Notes under the pieces: model-generated
Told to the model about the DNA's origin: nothing
Database searches by the model: none
What the model saw: the letters and a program-made list of their open reading frames with translations, nothing else
NCBI GenBank assembly: GCA_016124535.1
Contig: WGNK01000006.1
Location: 1-64,000, forward strand
From: Azospirillum sp.
Lineage (GTDB): Bacteria; Pseudomonadota; Alphaproteobacteria; Azospirillales; Azospirillaceae
Reading direction: 5' to 3'
Length of the DNA stretch: 64,000 nt
Shown: in pieces, positions 20,093-32,131 of the stretch
Numbering within the stretch: position 1 is the stretch's first letter
Layout of the letters: the number at the start of each line of letters is the position of its first letter
Translations under genes and position numbers: made by a program

Positions 20093-20560
20093 CTATTCCA
20101 GCAGGCTGCGCAGCATCCACGCATTCTTCTCGTGGATCAGCAGGCGCCGGGTCAGCAGATCGACGCTCGGCTGGTCGTGAGCCGCCTCGGCGATCGGGAA
20201 CACTTCGCGCGCGGTGCGGGCGACCGTCTCGTTGTCGGCAACCAACTGGCGGACCATCTCCATCGCCACCGGAACCCCGGTTTCTTCCTTGAGCGCGGTC
20301 ATCTCGGCGAACTGGGCATAGCTGCCCGGTGCCGGCCGACCGAGGGCGCGGATGCGCTCGGCGACCTCGTCCACCGCCAGGCTGAGTTCGGTGTACTGGG
20401 TCATGAACATGGTGTGGAGGGTATTGAAATGCGGCCCGGTGACGTTCCAGTGGAAGTTATGGGTCTTGAGATAGAGGGTATAGGTATCGGCGAGCACGCG
20501 CCCGAGGCCTTGGGCGATCTTGCGGCGATCGTCCGCCGCAATGCCGATGTCGATGTCCAT
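20093..20560 (-). CDS. dps: Dps-family DNA-binding/ferritin-like protein
   Basis: Oxidises and stores iron and protects DNA under oxidative stress or starvation; assembles as a dodecamer. 155 residues. The ferroxidase signature is NFHWNVTGPHFNTLH followed by D and E in AVDEVAERIRALG. ATG 20560 is preceded by AGGAGAGATC. Divergent from sodB, with an Irr/PerR-like palindrome about 120 bp upstream, fitting peroxide or iron control. Confidence 0.94.
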   Translation of the reverse strand: MDIDIGIAADDRRKIAQGLGRVLADTYTLYLKTHNFHWNVTGPHFNTLHTMFMTQYTELSLAVDEVAERIRALGRPAPGSYAQFAEMTALKEETGVPVAMEMVRQLVADNETVARTAREVFPIAEAAHDQPSVDLLTRRLLIHEKNAWMLRSLLE

Positions 20561-20675
20561 GATCTCTCCTGGGTTTGATAAGCCGCGCAAGGCGACGCCG
20601 GGGATTGGCAGGGCCGCTGGGAGGGGCCGTTCTGCATAGAGATAGGCAAGCTTTTTCGCGGAACCAAGACAATTT

Positions 20676-20692
20676 TTTAGAATTATTCTAAG
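20676..20692. promoter_or_regulatory. Fur-superfamily (Irr/PerR-like) operator candidate
   Basis: TTAGAATTATTCTAA at 20677-20691 is a perfect 7-1-7 palindrome; with flanks it reads TTTAGAA-N3-TTCTAAG, one base from the Irr box TTTAGAA-N3-TTCTAAA I know from rhizobia, and similar to PerR boxes. It lies in the only AT-rich stretch of the dps-sodB spacer, on the dps side. Confidence 0.6.
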
Positions 20693-20797
20693 TTCACTTG
20701 GCGGCCACCCCAGGCTGCGGCGTTTGGTCGCATGCGGAACCGAGTGGCGCCGGATCGCCGGGCCCGCGCGCGTTTGAGCCGCCGCCGCCGGCCCGGC

Positions 20798-20817
20798 CGA
20801 CAAATCGACTGTTGTCG
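20798..20817. promoter_or_regulatory. Inverted repeat in the sodB upstream region
   Basis: CGACAA (20798-20803) and TTGTCG (20812-20817) flank 8 bp. It is 80 bp before the sodB ATG and could be an operator; the regulator is unknown. Confidence 0.35.
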
Positions 20818-20896
20818 AAATCCCCGGCGGCGGCCAAACAGTCTATGCTGAGCCCTGCCGCCCTGCGGCTGAGAAAACCCACGAAGGAAACCCGAT

Positions 20897-21748
20897 ATGG
20901 TGCTCGCCACCTCCAGTACCGGGGCACCGCTCCATCCACCGACCGGAACTCTCCTGTCGCTGGGGCACCCCGGTGGCGGACGGCTGGCGCCAATGTCGCA
21001 AGTCAGCTTCGGCGCGCGGGCGCCCTATGCCCTGCCACCCCTGCCCTATGGCGAAACCGAACTGGAGCCGGTGATTTCGGCACGCACGCTCGGCTTTCAC
21101 CACGGCCGGCACCACCAGGGCTACCTGACCACGCTCAACCGGCTGCTGGCCGGCGATCCCCTGGGCGCGCTGCCGCTGGTCCGGGTGATCCGGGAAACCG
21201 CAGAGGACCCGGCACGGACGGCGATCTTCGACAATGCCGCCCAGGTGTGGAACCACAGCTTTTACTGGTACTGCCTGCGCCGCGGCGGCGGCGGCCAGCC
21301 GGCCGGCCGACTCGCCGCCCTGATCGATCGCTCGTTCGGCAGCTTTGCGGCGTTCCAGCAGCGTTTTGCCGCCGCCGCCATGAGTCAGTTCGGCAGCGGC
21401 TGGGCCTGGCTGTGCGAGGAAGGCGGGCGCCTGCTGGTGCTGCGCACCGCCAATGCCGAGACCCCGATCGCATTTGCCGGGATCAACCCGCTGCTGACCA
21501 TCGACGTGTGGGAGCATGCCTATTACCTCGATTACCAGAATCGGCGCGCCGACCACGTCAACGCCGTGATCGGACAATTGCTCAACTGGCAGTTTGCCGA
21601 ACTCAACCTGCCGCCGGAAAATCCCGCCCAGCCGGCAATGGTCGCGGCCCTGCCCCAGACGGCATCGCCACTGGCCTATTTCGACCCGCGGGTCTCCCCC
21701 GGCGCCACCACCGGGAGCTATTTGTCGCGGCTGGCGCGCCGGCTCTGA
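20897..21748 (+). CDS. sodB: Superoxide dismutase, Fe/Mn type
   Basis: Dismutes superoxide. 283 residues, long for the family because the best start (ATG 20897, AAGGA 10 bases upstream) adds about 32 Gly/Pro-rich residues before MSQVSFGARAPYALPPLPY and a 35-residue tail follows the fold. Metal ligands are visible in order: His in HHGRHHQGYLTTLN, His in VWNHSFYW, and Asp and His in DVWEHAYYLDYQNRR. FGSGWAWL fits the iron type, but metal preference cannot be proven. The N-terminal extension has no clear signal peptide. Divergent from dps. Confidence 0.9.
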   Translation: MVLATSSTGAPLHPPTGTLLSLGHPGGGRLAPMSQVSFGARAPYALPPLPYGETELEPVISARTLGFHHGRHHQGYLTTLNRLLAGDPLGALPLVRVIRETAEDPARTAIFDNAAQVWNHSFYWYCLRRGGGGQPAGRLAALIDRSFGSFAAFQQRFAAAAMSQFGSGWAWLCEEGGRLLVLRTANAETPIAFAGINPLLTIDVWEHAYYLDYQNRRADHVNAVIGQLLNWQFAELNLPPENPAQPAMVAALPQTASPLAYFDPRVSPGATTGSYLSRLARRL

Positions 21749-21752
21749 ACCC

Positions 21753-21808
21753 GGGCACCAAATCCAGGGCACCGTATCCGGGGCACCGAACCCAGGGCAC
21801 AGAACCGA
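21753..21808. repeat. Four tandem 14-bp repeats after sodB
   Basis: Copies at 21753-21766, 21767-21780, 21781-21794 and 21795-21808 follow GGGCACCRWAYCCR, with a few substitutions each. They begin 4 bp after the sodB stop. The rest of the 329 bp gap to cysH contains only an AT-rich promoter region from about 21950. Confidence 0.8.
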
Positions 21809-21970
21809 GGCCCTGCCTGGCGGTACAGTCATGCGACAACCGTGGATCCGCCATGCCGCCAAGGGCAGGAAATGGTATAATCGCCGTCCGTGCACCCCAG
21901 CCGATCGGGCGACGCCCGCAATCCAGGCGCCGCCTCGTCGTCGGGCCGGAGATTTATTCACGACATTGAT

Positions 21971-22037
21971 CTGTGGAAATTAAAAAATCACCATTGTGTC
22001 TGCGACATTGCCTCCGATATATTGCGCTGTAGAAATT
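21971..22037 (+). promoter_or_regulatory. cysH promoter region with repeated CTGTRGAAATT element
   Basis: A possible promoter is TTGTGT (21994-21999), 18 bp, TATATT (22018-22023). CTGTGGAAATT (21971-21981) and CTGTAGAAATT (22027-22037) flank it on either side 56 bp apart. TTGCGC-N11-GCGCAA surrounds the second copy. A sulfur regulator of the LysR type is a guess. Confidence 0.4.
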
Positions 22038-22077
22038 GGCGCAAATAACGGCGGCATTTCGTAAAAAGGGTCTGGCC

Positions 22078-22830
22078 ATGCAGGCAACCGCAATCAAGGC
22101 AGTCCATACCGAGGCAGACTCCCGCGCCGCCGCACTGGTGGCGCGCTACGCCGGGCTCGACGGCATGTCAGTGCTGGAACCGATGGTCCATCGCGAATTT
22201 CCCCGCCGCATCGGCCTGGTCTCCTCGTTCGGCACCGAATCGGCGGTTCTGCTGGCGCTGGTTGCCGAGGTCGACCCGAGCGTCCCGGTGATTTTCCTCG
22301 ATACCGGCAAGCTGTTCGGCGAGACCAGACGCTATCGCGACCAGTTGGTGACCCGGCTGGGTCTGGCTGAGGTGCGCATCATCAGTCCGCTGCCGCGCGA
22401 CTTGGCGACAGTCGATCCCAACGGCACCTTGTGGCAGAGCAACCACGACCGTTGCTGCGCCGTGCGCAAGGTGCTGCCTTTGGCCCGCGCACTCAGCGGC
22501 TTCGACGCCTGGATCAGCGGTCGCAAGCGCTTCCAGGGAGCCGGCCGCAGCACCGTGCCGACCATCGAGGTTGAAGGCGAGCACATCAAAATCAACCCGC
22601 TGGCGACCTGGTCGAAAGAGCGCCTGGACGAAGAATTCGCCCGCCGCGACCTGCCGCGCCACCCGCTTGAGGCCGACGGCTTCCTGTCGATCGGCTGCAT
22701 GCCCTGCACCGCACGGGTCGCCCCCGGCGCGGATTCCCGTTCCGGCCGCTGGGCCGGTTCAACCAAGACCGAATGCGGCATTCATCAGCCGCTCGATCAG
22801 GCCTTGGCATCTCTTGGTGAAGGCATCTGA
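22078..22830 (+). CDS. cysH: Phosphoadenylyl/adenylyl-sulfate reductase, APS-reductase type
   Basis: Reduces activated sulfate to sulfite. 250 residues. The adenylyl-sulfate fold begins [13 protein letters not shown] and contains RCCAVRKV and IGCMPCT: the CC...CxxC pattern that binds a [4Fe-4S] cluster and distinguishes APS reductases from the PAPS-only E. coli CysH. The C-terminal catalytic segment is KTECGIHQ. Start ATG 22078 with AAGGG 7 bases upstream. Its stop overlaps the cysD start by one base (TGATG), so the operon is cysH-cysD-cysNC. Confidence 0.95.
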   Translation: MQATAIKAVHTEADSRAAALVARYAGLDGMSVLEPMVHREFPRRIGLVSSFGTESAVLLALVAEVDPSVPVIFLDTGKLFGETRRYRDQLVTRLGLAEVRIISPLPRDLATVDPNGTLWQSNHDRCCAVRKVLPLARALSGFDAWISGRKRFQGAGRSTVPTIEVEGEHIKINPLATWSKERLDEEFARRDLPRHPLEADGFLSIGCMPCTARVAPGADSRSGRWAGSTKTECGIHQPLDQALASLGEGI

Positions 22831-23630
22831 TGGACCACCTCTCCGCCCTTGAAGACCAGAGCATCTACATTCTGCGTGAAGCCTTCAACCGCATCGACAA
22901 GCTCGCCATGCTGTGGTCGATCGGCAAGGACAGCAACGTCATGGTCTGGCTGGCACGCAAGGCCTTCTTTGGCCATGTGCCGTTTCCGCTGCTCCACGTC
23001 GACACCTCCTTCAAGATTCCGGAGATGATCGAATTCCGCGATCGCATCGCCAAGGAGTGGAAGCTCGATCTGATCGTCGGCCAGAACAAGGCCGCCCTCG
23101 CCGAGGGCATGAACTATCAGCGCGGCCGCCTGACCTGCTGCACCGCGCTGAAGACCGAGGGGCTGAAGGCGCTGCTCGCCGAGCACGGCTTCACCGGGGT
23201 GATTGCCGGCATCCGGCGCGACGAGGACGGCACCCGCGCCAAGGAACGGGTGTTCAGCCCGCGCGGGTTGCATAGCGAATGGGATTTCCGTGACCAGCCG
23301 CCGGAATTCTGGGATCAGTTCAAGACCAGCTTCCCGCCCGGCACGAGCCTGCGCATCCATCCGCTGCTGCACTGGACCGAGCTGGACGTCTGGAAATACA
23401 TCAAGCGGGAGAATATCCCCCTGGTGAATCTCTATTTCTCCCATGGCGGCCGGCGCTACCGTTCGCTCGGCTGCGCGCCTTGCACGATGCCGATAGAAAG
23501 CAACGCCGCCGATATCGACGAGGTGATCGCCGAGTTGGAGAACACCCGCATCTCCGAACGGTCGGGACGCGCCCAGGACAAGGTCTCCGAAGACGCCTTC
23601 GAGCGCCTGCGCGCCGAAGGCTATATGTAA
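22830..23630 (+). CDS. cysD: Sulfate adenylyltransferase subunit 2
   Basis: Small subunit of ATP sulfurylase, which makes APS from ATP and sulfate together with the GTPase subunit. 266 residues; PP-loop variant [32 protein letters not shown] and the C-terminal [12 protein letters not shown] block are family hallmarks. Translationally coupled to cysH and followed by cysNC after 65 bp. Confidence 0.97.
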   Translation: MDHLSALEDQSIYILREAFNRIDKLAMLWSIGKDSNVMVWLARKAFFGHVPFPLLHVDTSFKIPEMIEFRDRIAKEWKLDLIVGQNKAALAEGMNYQRGRLTCCTALKTEGLKALLAEHGFTGVIAGIRRDEDGTRAKERVFSPRGLHSEWDFRDQPPEFWDQFKTSFPPGTSLRIHPLLHWTELDVWKYIKRENIPLVNLYFSHGGRRYRSLGCAPCTMPIESNAADIDEVIAELENTRISERSGRAQDKVSEDAFERLRAEGYM

Positions 23631-23695
23631 TAAGGCAATCGATTACAGCCGGCTGAACCGTTAGACCTAAGACGTTCGAGGAAAGCCCCACGTTC

Positions 23696-25579
23696 ATGAC
23701 TGCACTTAAGTCCGTTGCCGTGCCCGAGCGGCCCCTGCCGATCGTCATTGTCGGCCATGTCGACCACGGCAAATCGACCCTGGTCGGCCGGCTGCTCAAT
23801 GACACCGGCTCCCTGCCCGAGGGCAAGGTCGAGGCGGTACGCGAGATGAGCCGTCGGCGCGGGATGCCGTTCGAGTGGTCGTTCGTGATGGATGCACTGC
23901 AGGCCGAACGCGACCAGGGCATCACGATCGATACCACCCAGATCCGCTTCAAGACCGCCCAACGCCCCTACCTGATCATCGACGCCCCCGGCCACAAGGA
24001 ATTCCTCAAGAACATGGTCACCGGTGCTGCCAGCGCCGAGGCGGCCCTGCTGGTGGTCGATGTCCTGGAGGGCGCGCTGGAGCAGTCGCGCCGCCACGCC
24101 TATCTGCTCCACCTGCTGGGCGTCCGCCAGGTTGCGGTGGTGGTCAACAAGATGGACGCGGTCGCCTACAACGCCTTCCGCTTCGATGGCGTCGCCGACG
24201 AGATCACCCGCTACTTGAGCGAGCTTGGCATCGTAGCGCGGGCGGTGGTGCCGGTATCGGCGCGCTTCGGCAACAATCTGGTCGAGCGCTGCAAGCAGAC
24301 CGACTGGTACGACGGCCCGACCGTGATCGAGGCGCTCGACGCCTTCACGCCGATGCCCAGCGTCACCGAGCGGCCACTGCGCCTGCCGGTGCAGGATGTC
24401 TATAAATTCGACGACCGCCGGATCATCGCCGGACGGATCGAAAGCGGCCGGCTGCGCGTCGGCGATACCCTGCATTTCTCGCCGGGCGGGCGCACCGCCA
24501 AGATCGCCTCGATCGAAAGCTGGAACGAGGCGGCGCCGCGACTGACCGCGGTCGCCGGGCAATCGGTCGGCGTCACGCTCGACCAGCCGATCTTCGTCGA
24601 ACGCGGCCATGTCGCGGCGACCGCCGAGGATCGTCCGGTCGAAACCCATACCCTGCGGGTCCGCCTGTTCTGGCTCGGCCACCGGCCGCTGGAACAGGGC
24701 GGGCGCTATACCTTGAAACTGGCCACCGCCGAGCACCAGGTGACCGTCAAGGCGATCGAGCGCGTGATCGATGTCGAGGATTTGTCCGGCCGCTCCGGAC
24801 TGACGGTCGAGCGCAACGAGGTCGCAGAGATCGTGCTGCACAGCCGCTCGCCGGTCGTGGTCGACGACTTCGCGGCGATCCCGCGCACCGGCCGGGCGGT
24901 CCTGGTCGATGGCTATGACGTGGTCGGCGGCTGCATCATCCAGGCGCCGGCTGCGGAGATGGCCGATCGCAACCTGACCGCGGTCAGCCATACCGTGACC
25001 ATCGCCGAGCGCGCCCACGCCAACCGCCACAGCGGCGCCATCCTGTGGTTCACCGGGCTGTCGGGCGCCGGCAAATCGACCCTGGCGATGGCCCTGGAGC
25101 GAGAGCTGTTCCGCAAGGGCTGCCAGGTTTTCGCGCTCGACGGCGATTCCCTCCGGCTCGGGCTCAATCGCGACCTCGGCTTCTCGCCCGACGATCGCGC
25201 CGAGAACGTCCGACGCGCCGCGGAGGTCGCGCGCCTGTTCGCCGATGCCGGGATGATCGTGATCATCGCCCTGATCTCGCCGTCGCGCGAACAGCGCGCC
25301 ACCGCGCGGGCGATCGGTGGCGATTACTTCCACGAAATCTACGTCAATGCCGACCTGGCGGTATGCGAATCGCGCGATCCGAAGGGGCTCTACCGCAAGG
25401 CCCGCGCCGGCGTGATCGCCGAATTCACCGGCGTCTCCGCCCCTTACGAAGCGCCCGACGCCGCGGAGCTGGTACTCGATACCGGCAACAACGACCCGGC
25501 GACCTGTCTCAGCACGTTGCTCGATCACGTAGAGGCAGCGGTACTCCAACCGGACCAACCCCAAGCCTCGGTGGCGTAG
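23696..25579 (+). CDS. cysNC: Bifunctional sulfate adenylyltransferase subunit 1 / adenylyl-sulfate kinase
   Basis: 627 residues. The N-terminal part (about 1-430) is the CysN GTPase: [17 protein letters not shown] and NKMDAV. The C-terminal part (about 440-620) is APS kinase with P-loop [13 protein letters not shown] near residue 454, and [17 protein letters not shown]. The fusion, as in rhizobial NodQ, couples APS synthesis to PAPS formation. GAGGAAAG lies upstream of ATG 23696. Last gene of the cys operon; a GC hairpin follows. Confidence 0.96.
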   Translation: MTALKSVAVPERPLPIVIVGHVDHGKSTLVGRLLNDTGSLPEGKVEAVREMSRRRGMPFEWSFVMDALQAERDQGITIDTTQIRFKTAQRPYLIIDAPGHKEFLKNMVTGAASAEAALLVVDVLEGALEQSRRHAYLLHLLGVRQVAVVVNKMDAVAYNAFRFDGVADEITRYLSELGIVARAVVPVSARFGNNLVERCKQTDWYDGPTVIEALDAFTPMPSVTERPLRLPVQDVYKFDDRRIIAGRIESGRLRVGDTLHFSPGGRTAKIASIESWNEAAPRLTAVAGQSVGVTLDQPIFVERGHVAATAEDRPVETHTLRVRLFWLGHRPLEQGGRYTLKLATAEHQVTVKAIERVIDVEDLSGRSGLTVERNEVAEIVLHSRSPVVVDDFAAIPRTGRAVLVDGYDVVGGCIIQAPAAEMADRNLTAVSHTVTIAERAHANRHSGAILWFTGLSGAGKSTLAMALERELFRKGCQVFALDGDSLRLGLNRDLGFSPDDRAENVRRAAEVARLFADAGMIVIIALISPSREQRATARAIGGDYFHEIYVNADLAVCESRDPKGLYRKARAGVIAEFTGVSAPYEAPDAAELVLDTGNNDPATCLSTLLDHVEAAVLQPDQPQASVA

Positions 25580-25622
25580 GCCCCTCCCGAAGACCAACCG
25601 GCCGGGCTTTTGGGCCAAAACC

Positions 25623-25649
25623 CCATCGGGGCCGTAACGGCCCCGATGG
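25623..25649. terminator. Hairpin between cysNC and nrdJ
   Basis: CCATCGGGGCC (25623-25633) pairs with GGCCCCGATGG (25639-25649) around GTAAC. It separates two convergent genes; no T-tract, so termination is inferred from position and stem strength. Confidence 0.6.
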
Positions 25650-25692
25650 CAACAGGTGTGGGTGAATTCTCAAGGGGCGGCGCCCCAAGGTC

Positions 25693-28600
25693 TCACGAAC
25701 AGCCGGTGGTCGAGCCGCAGGTGTCGCATTTCAGACAGGTGCCATTGCGCACCAGAGTCATGTTACCGCATTCGCCGCAGGCGTCCCCGACATAGCCCTT
25801 GGCGCGGGCTTCGCGGATCTGGTCGAGCCGGGTGTCGATGGCGCCGCCATAGACCGCGGTGGGGGCAGCCAGCGCGCGCGGAGCGGCGGTAGCCGGCAAC
25901 TTGGCCATGCCGTGCTCGTGGTCGTGACAGTCGGCGTGGTCGGCGACCAAGGCGACGGCAGCCACCGCCCGGGCCCCGGCGCCGCCCGGCAGAACGCGCA
26001 GGTTGGAGCGGACATAGCCCTTGCTGGCGACCCGGGCGACCTGTTCCTCGATGGTCGGACGGTGCGGTTCCGGGAGTTCGCTCTGGCGCTCCCCGCCGCC
26101 GACCGTATCGGGGACGATGTCTTCCGGCGTCGCGTGGGCCAGGTCGGTGCGGCCGATATAGGAGATCGCCAGTTCGCGGAAGATGTAATCGATCACCGAG
26201 GTGGCCATCTTGATCGCGTCGTTGCCCTGGACGGTGCCGGACGGCTCGAAACGGGTGAAGGTGAAGGCTTCGACGAATTCCTCCAGCGGCACGCCATATT
26301 GCAGGCCGATCGAAATCGCGATCGCGAAATTGTTCATCAAGGAGCGGAAGGCGGCACCCTCCTTGTGCATGTCGATGAAGATTTCGCCGAGCTTGCCGTC
26401 CTCGAACTCGCCGGTGCGCAGGTAGAGCTTATGTCCGCCGACCACCGCCTTCTGGGTGTAGCCCTTGCGGCGATTGGGCAGGCGCATGCGCTCGCGAACC
26501 TGGACGGTGCGCTCGACGATCCGCTCGACGATGCGCTCGGCGACCATCGGCACCCGCTCGGCCGCAGGTGCTTCGAGGATGCGTTCGATGGTGTCGTCGT
26601 CGGCGTCGCCGTCGTCTTCAAGCAGGCTGGCCGACAACGGCTGGCTCAGCTTGGAACCGTCGCGATAGAGCGCGTTGGCCTTCAGCCCCAGGCGCCAGGA
26701 CAGCATATAGGCTTCCTTGCAGTCCTCGACGCTGGCGGCGTTGGGCATGTTGATGGTTTTTGAAATCGCGCCCGAGATGAACGGCTGGGCCGCCGCCATC
26801 ATCCGGATATGAGCCTCGGCCGACAGGAAGCGCTTGCCGGTGCGGCCGCACGGGCTGGCGCAGTCGAATACCGGCAGATGCTTGGCTTTGAGCAGGGGGG
26901 CACCCTCAAGCGTCATGGCACCGCAGCACCAGGTATTGGCCGCCTCGATCTCGGACTTGGCGAAACCGAGCCAGGTCAACAGGTCAAAGCCGGGACGATC
27001 GAGCTCGGCCGCCGGGACCCCCAGCGTGCCGGTGCAGAACTCGAGCCCCAACGTCCATTTGTTGAACGCGAACTTGATGTCAAAGGCGGTGGTCAGCGAG
27101 CGTTCCAGGCTGGCCAGCGCTGCCTCGGTGAAGCCCTTGGCGCGCAGCCGGGCGTGGTTGACGCCGGGCGCTTCTTTCAGGTTGCCATAGCCGACCGCGA
27201 AGCGCTCGATCTGCTCGATCTCCGCCGGGGCGTAGCCAAGTGCGCGCAAGGCTTCCGGAACCAGCCGGTTGACGATCTTGAAGTAGCCGCCGCCGGCCAG
27301 CTTCTTGAATTTGACCAGCGCGAAGTCGGGTTCGATGCCGGTGGTGTCGCAATCCATCACCAGGCCGATGGTGCCGGTCGGCGCGATCACCGTCGCCTGG
27401 GCGTTGCGATAGCCATGGCGTTCGCCGAGTGCCAGCGCGCGATCCCAGGCGCGGCGGGCGGCCTCGACCAGCGTCGGATCGGGGCAGTCGGCGGCGACCA
27501 GCGCCACCGGCGCCACCGACAGCGCCTCGTAGCCGGCGCCGACGCCGCCGCAGGCGGCACGGCGGTGATTGCGGATCACCCGCAGCATCGCCTCCCGATT
27601 GGCGGTGAAGCCCGGAAACGGCCCCAGCTCCTGGGCCATCTCGGCCGAAGTGGCGTAGGCGACGCCGGTCATCACCGCGGAGAGGGCCGCGGCCAGCGCC
27701 CGGCCCTCGGCGCTGTCATAGGCCAGCCCGCTGGCCATCAGCAGCCCGCCGAGATTGGCATAGCCGAGGCCGAGGGTGCGGAAATCAAACGACCTTTGGG
27801 CGATCTCCCGCGAGGGAAACTGCGCCATCAGCACCGAGACTTCCAGAACCACCGTCCACAACCGGCAAGCATGCTCGAAGCCGGCGATATCGAAACGGCC
27901 GTCGGCATGGCGGAAGCTCAACAGATTGACCGAGGCCAGGTTGCAGGCGGTATCATCGAGGAACATGTACTCGCTGCAGGGATTCGAGGCGTTGATCCGC
28001 CCCGAGGCCGGGCAGGTGTGCCATTCGTTGATCGTGGTATCGAACTGTACGCCGGGGTCGGCACAGGCCCAGGCGGCGTGGCCGATCTTGTCCCACAGCG
28101 CGCGGGCGCCGACTTGGCGGGCGACCGCACGGTCGGTGCGCCGGATCAGCTCCCAATGGCCGTCGTCCAGCACCGCCTCGATGAAGGTGTTGGGCACGCG
28201 CACCGAATTGTTGGAATTCTGGCCGGAGACGGTGAGATAGGCCTCGGAATCCCAGTCCGTGTCGAAGATTTTGAAATCGATCGTGGTGATGCCCTGCCCG
28301 GCCAGCTGGATCACCCGCTGGACATAGTTATCCGGGATCATCGCCTTGCGCGCCGCCCTGATCGCCCGGCGCAGGCCCTCGTTTTCCTTGGGATCGAGGC
28401 CGTCGGCCGCTGCCGCCATGACGCGGTCGAGGTGCTTCCGGGCCATCCGGGAGCCCGCGACCAGCGACGCCACCTTCTGCTCCTCATTGACCTTCCAGTC
28501 GATGAACGCCTCGATGTCGGGGTGGTCGAGATCGACCGTGACCATCTTGGCGGCGCGCCTCGTGGTGCCGCCGGACTTGATCGCCCCGGCGGCCCGGTCG

Positions 28601-29382
28601 CCGATCTTGAGAAAGCTCATCAGGCCTGACGACTTGCCACCGCCCGACAGCCGTTCGTTCTCGCCGCGCAGCCGGGAGAAATTGGTGCCGGTGCCCGAGC
28701 CGTATTTGAACAGCCGGGCCTCGCGCACCCACAAATCCATGATGCCGCCGTCGTTGACCAGATCGTCGGCGACGCCCTGGATGAAGCAGGCATGGGGCTG
28801 GGGATGCTCGTAGGCGGAGTCGGAAGCGACCAGTTCGCCGGTCTTGAAGTCGACGTAGAAATGGCCCTGGGCCGGGCCGTCGATGCCATAGGCCCAGTAG
28901 AGCCCGGTGTTGAACCATTGCGGGCTGTTGGGTGCGGCCATCTGGCGGCACAGCATGTGACGGGTTTCGTCGTAGAAGGCGCGGGCATCGGACTCGGCAT
29001 CGAAATAGCCGCCCTGCCATCCCCAGAAAGTCCAGGTCCCGGCCAAGCGGTCGAAGACCTGGCGGGCGTCGTGCTCGCCGGTGAAGCGCTTCTCCTTGGG
29101 CAGCAGCGCCAGCGCCGACTCGTCTGCGCTCCGGCGCCACAGCCAAGACGGGGTCCTGTTGTCCTCAACCGCCCTGAGCACCGCGGGAACCCCGGCCTTG
29201 CGGAAGTATTTCTGGGCAAGCACGTCGCTGGCGACCTGGCTCCACGCTGCCGGCACCGTGATGCCAGCCTGGTGAAACACCACTGAACCATCGGGATTGC
29301 GGATCTCGCTGGCGGTATCGCGGAATTCGATGCCGGCATAGGCGTCCTGACCCTCGACAGTAAAGCGTCGCTCGATGCGCAT
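25693..29382 (-). CDS. nrdJ: Adenosylcobalamin-dependent ribonucleoside-diphosphate reductase (class II)
   Basis: Makes deoxyribonucleotides independently of oxygen using a B12 radical. 1229 residues, as in the long alphaproteobacterial NrdJ. The start [15 protein letters not shown] is preceded by a G-rich ribosome site (GGGGGGAA). [18 protein letters not shown] and a second catalytic Cys region are seen; the C-terminus is a redox/zinc tail with [15 protein letters not shown] and a final TTGCS. No class I genes are in the window. Its cofactor dependence links it to the corrinoid genes at 60.6-63.2 kb. No B12 riboswitch was recognised in its leader. Confidence 0.95.
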   Translation of the reverse strand: MRIERRFTVEGQDAYAGIEFRDTASEIRNPDGSVVFHQAGITVPAAWSQVASDVLAQKYFRKAGVPAVLRAVEDNRTPSWLWRRSADESALALLPKEKRFTGEHDARQVFDRLAGTWTFWGWQGGYFDAESDARAFYDETRHMLCRQMAAPNSPQWFNTGLYWAYGIDGPAQGHFYVDFKTGELVASDSAYEHPQPHACFIQGVADDLVNDGGIMDLWVREARLFKYGSGTGTNFSRLRGENERLSGGGKSSGLMSFLKIGDRAAGAIKSGGTTRRAAKMVTVDLDHPDIEAFIDWKVNEEQKVASLVAGSRMARKHLDRVMAAAADGLDPKENEGLRRAIRAARKAMIPDNYVQRVIQLAGQGITTIDFKIFDTDWDSEAYLTVSGQNSNNSVRVPNTFIEAVLDDGHWELIRRTDRAVARQVGARALWDKIGHAAWACADPGVQFDTTINEWHTCPASGRINASNPCSEYMFLDDTACNLASVNLLSFRHADGRFDIAGFEHACRLWTVVLEVSVLMAQFPSREIAQRSFDFRTLGLGYANLGGLLMASGLAYDSAEGRALAAALSAVMTGVAYATSAEMAQELGPFPGFTANREAMLRVIRNHRRAACGGVGAGYEALSVAPVALVAADCPDPTLVEAARRAWDRALALGERHGYRNAQATVIAPTGTIGLVMDCDTTGIEPDFALVKFKKLAGGGYFKIVNRLVPEALRALGYAPAEIEQIERFAVGYGNLKEAPGVNHARLRAKGFTEAALASLERSLTTAFDIKFAFNKWTLGLEFCTGTLGVPAAELDRPGFDLLTWLGFAKSEIEAANTWCCGAMTLEGAPLLKAKHLPVFDCASPCGRTGKRFLSAEAHIRMMAAAQPFISGAISKTINMPNAASVEDCKEAYMLSWRLGLKANALYRDGSKLSQPLSASLLEDDGDADDDTIERILEAPAAERVPMVAERIVERIVERTVQVRERMRLPNRRKGYTQKAVVGGHKLYLRTGEFEDGKLGEIFIDMHKEGAAFRSLMNNFAIAISIGLQYGVPLEEFVEAFTFTRFEPSGTVQGNDAIKMATSVIDYIFRELAISYIGRTDLAHATPEDIVPDTVGGGERQSELPEPHRPTIEEQVARVASKGYVRSNLRVLPGGAGARAVAAVALVADHADCHDHEHGMAKLPATAAPRALAAPTAVYGGAIDTRLDQIREARAKGYVGDACGECGNMTLVRNGTCLKCDTCGSTTGCS

Positions 29383-29433
29383 GACCCGTTCCCCCCTGGC
29401 TGCCCGATCCCTGGCGCCCTTTGGCGCAACCAC

Positions 29434-29456
29434 ATTCTGTATGGCAGAGACAGAAT
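29434..29456 (-). promoter_or_regulatory. 7-bp inverted repeat in the nrdJ upstream region
   Basis: ATTCTGT (29434-29440) and ACAGAAT (29450-29456) flank 9 bp, about 52 bp before the nrdJ ATG. Just beyond it is AT-rich sequence with ACATAT at 29464 and 29480, plausible as -10 elements. Operator or leader hairpin. Confidence 0.4.
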
Positions 29457-29574
29457 AACCACTACATATGGGGCCTGCAACATATTTTGGGTTCTTGGAG
29501 AAATTTCGCGCCAGATGTGGTGAAACTGTGGCGGAGCGGCGACACGCGCTGTTGCAGAGGGCTCCGCCGCTCGC

Positions 29575-29652
29575 ATCCCCGCTGGGGCCGGCGGCCCCGA
29601 ATCCCCGCTGGGGCCGGCGGCCCCGAATCCCCGCCCGGGCCGGCGGTCGCGA
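29575..29652. repeat. Three tandem 26-bp GC-rich repeats
   Basis: Copies at 29575-29600, 29601-29626 and 29627-29652. The unit starts ATCCCCGCTGGGGCC and ends CCCCGA; the third copy has five changes. Each copy contains CCCCGCTGGGG-like and GGCCGGCGGCC-like self-complementary segments. Confidence 0.85.
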
Positions 29653-29670
29653 ATCCCATGGTTCTGGATC

Positions 29671-29691
29671 CCAAAGGCCCGGGGCCTTTGG
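29671..29691. terminator. 9-bp hairpin downstream of the histidine kinase
   Basis: CCAAAGGCC (29671-29679) pairs with GGCCTTTGG (29683-29691) around CGG. It follows the kinase stop by 33 bp on the minus strand. No T-tract. Confidence 0.5.
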
Positions 29692-29724
29692 TGGGGTGGT
29701 CGGGGTAAGGCCCCTACATCTAGT

Positions 29725-31944
<2,220 letters not shown>

Positions 31945-32131
31945 GAGCCAGGTTTCCTGTCCATGGCGGCGCCGGCCATCCTCGACTGGGCAAAAAAATG
32001 CAAATCTTCGATATCGCCCAAGCAAAGCATCTTGCCAGAGCAGAGGGTGTGCGCTGGATCAAGCGCCCAACAGTTTAGCAACGACCGTGCGCCAAATGTC
32101 GCACTGGCCGGCCGTCGGGCGCGCGCCGCCC

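Noticed and set aside
29464..29485. NrdR-box pair upstream of nrdJ
   Set aside because: Two ACATAT cores are 16 bp apart, about half the spacing known for NrdR boxes, and the flanks do not match well.
29575..29652. CRISPR array
   Set aside because: The copies are directly adjacent with no spacers and no cas genes are present.
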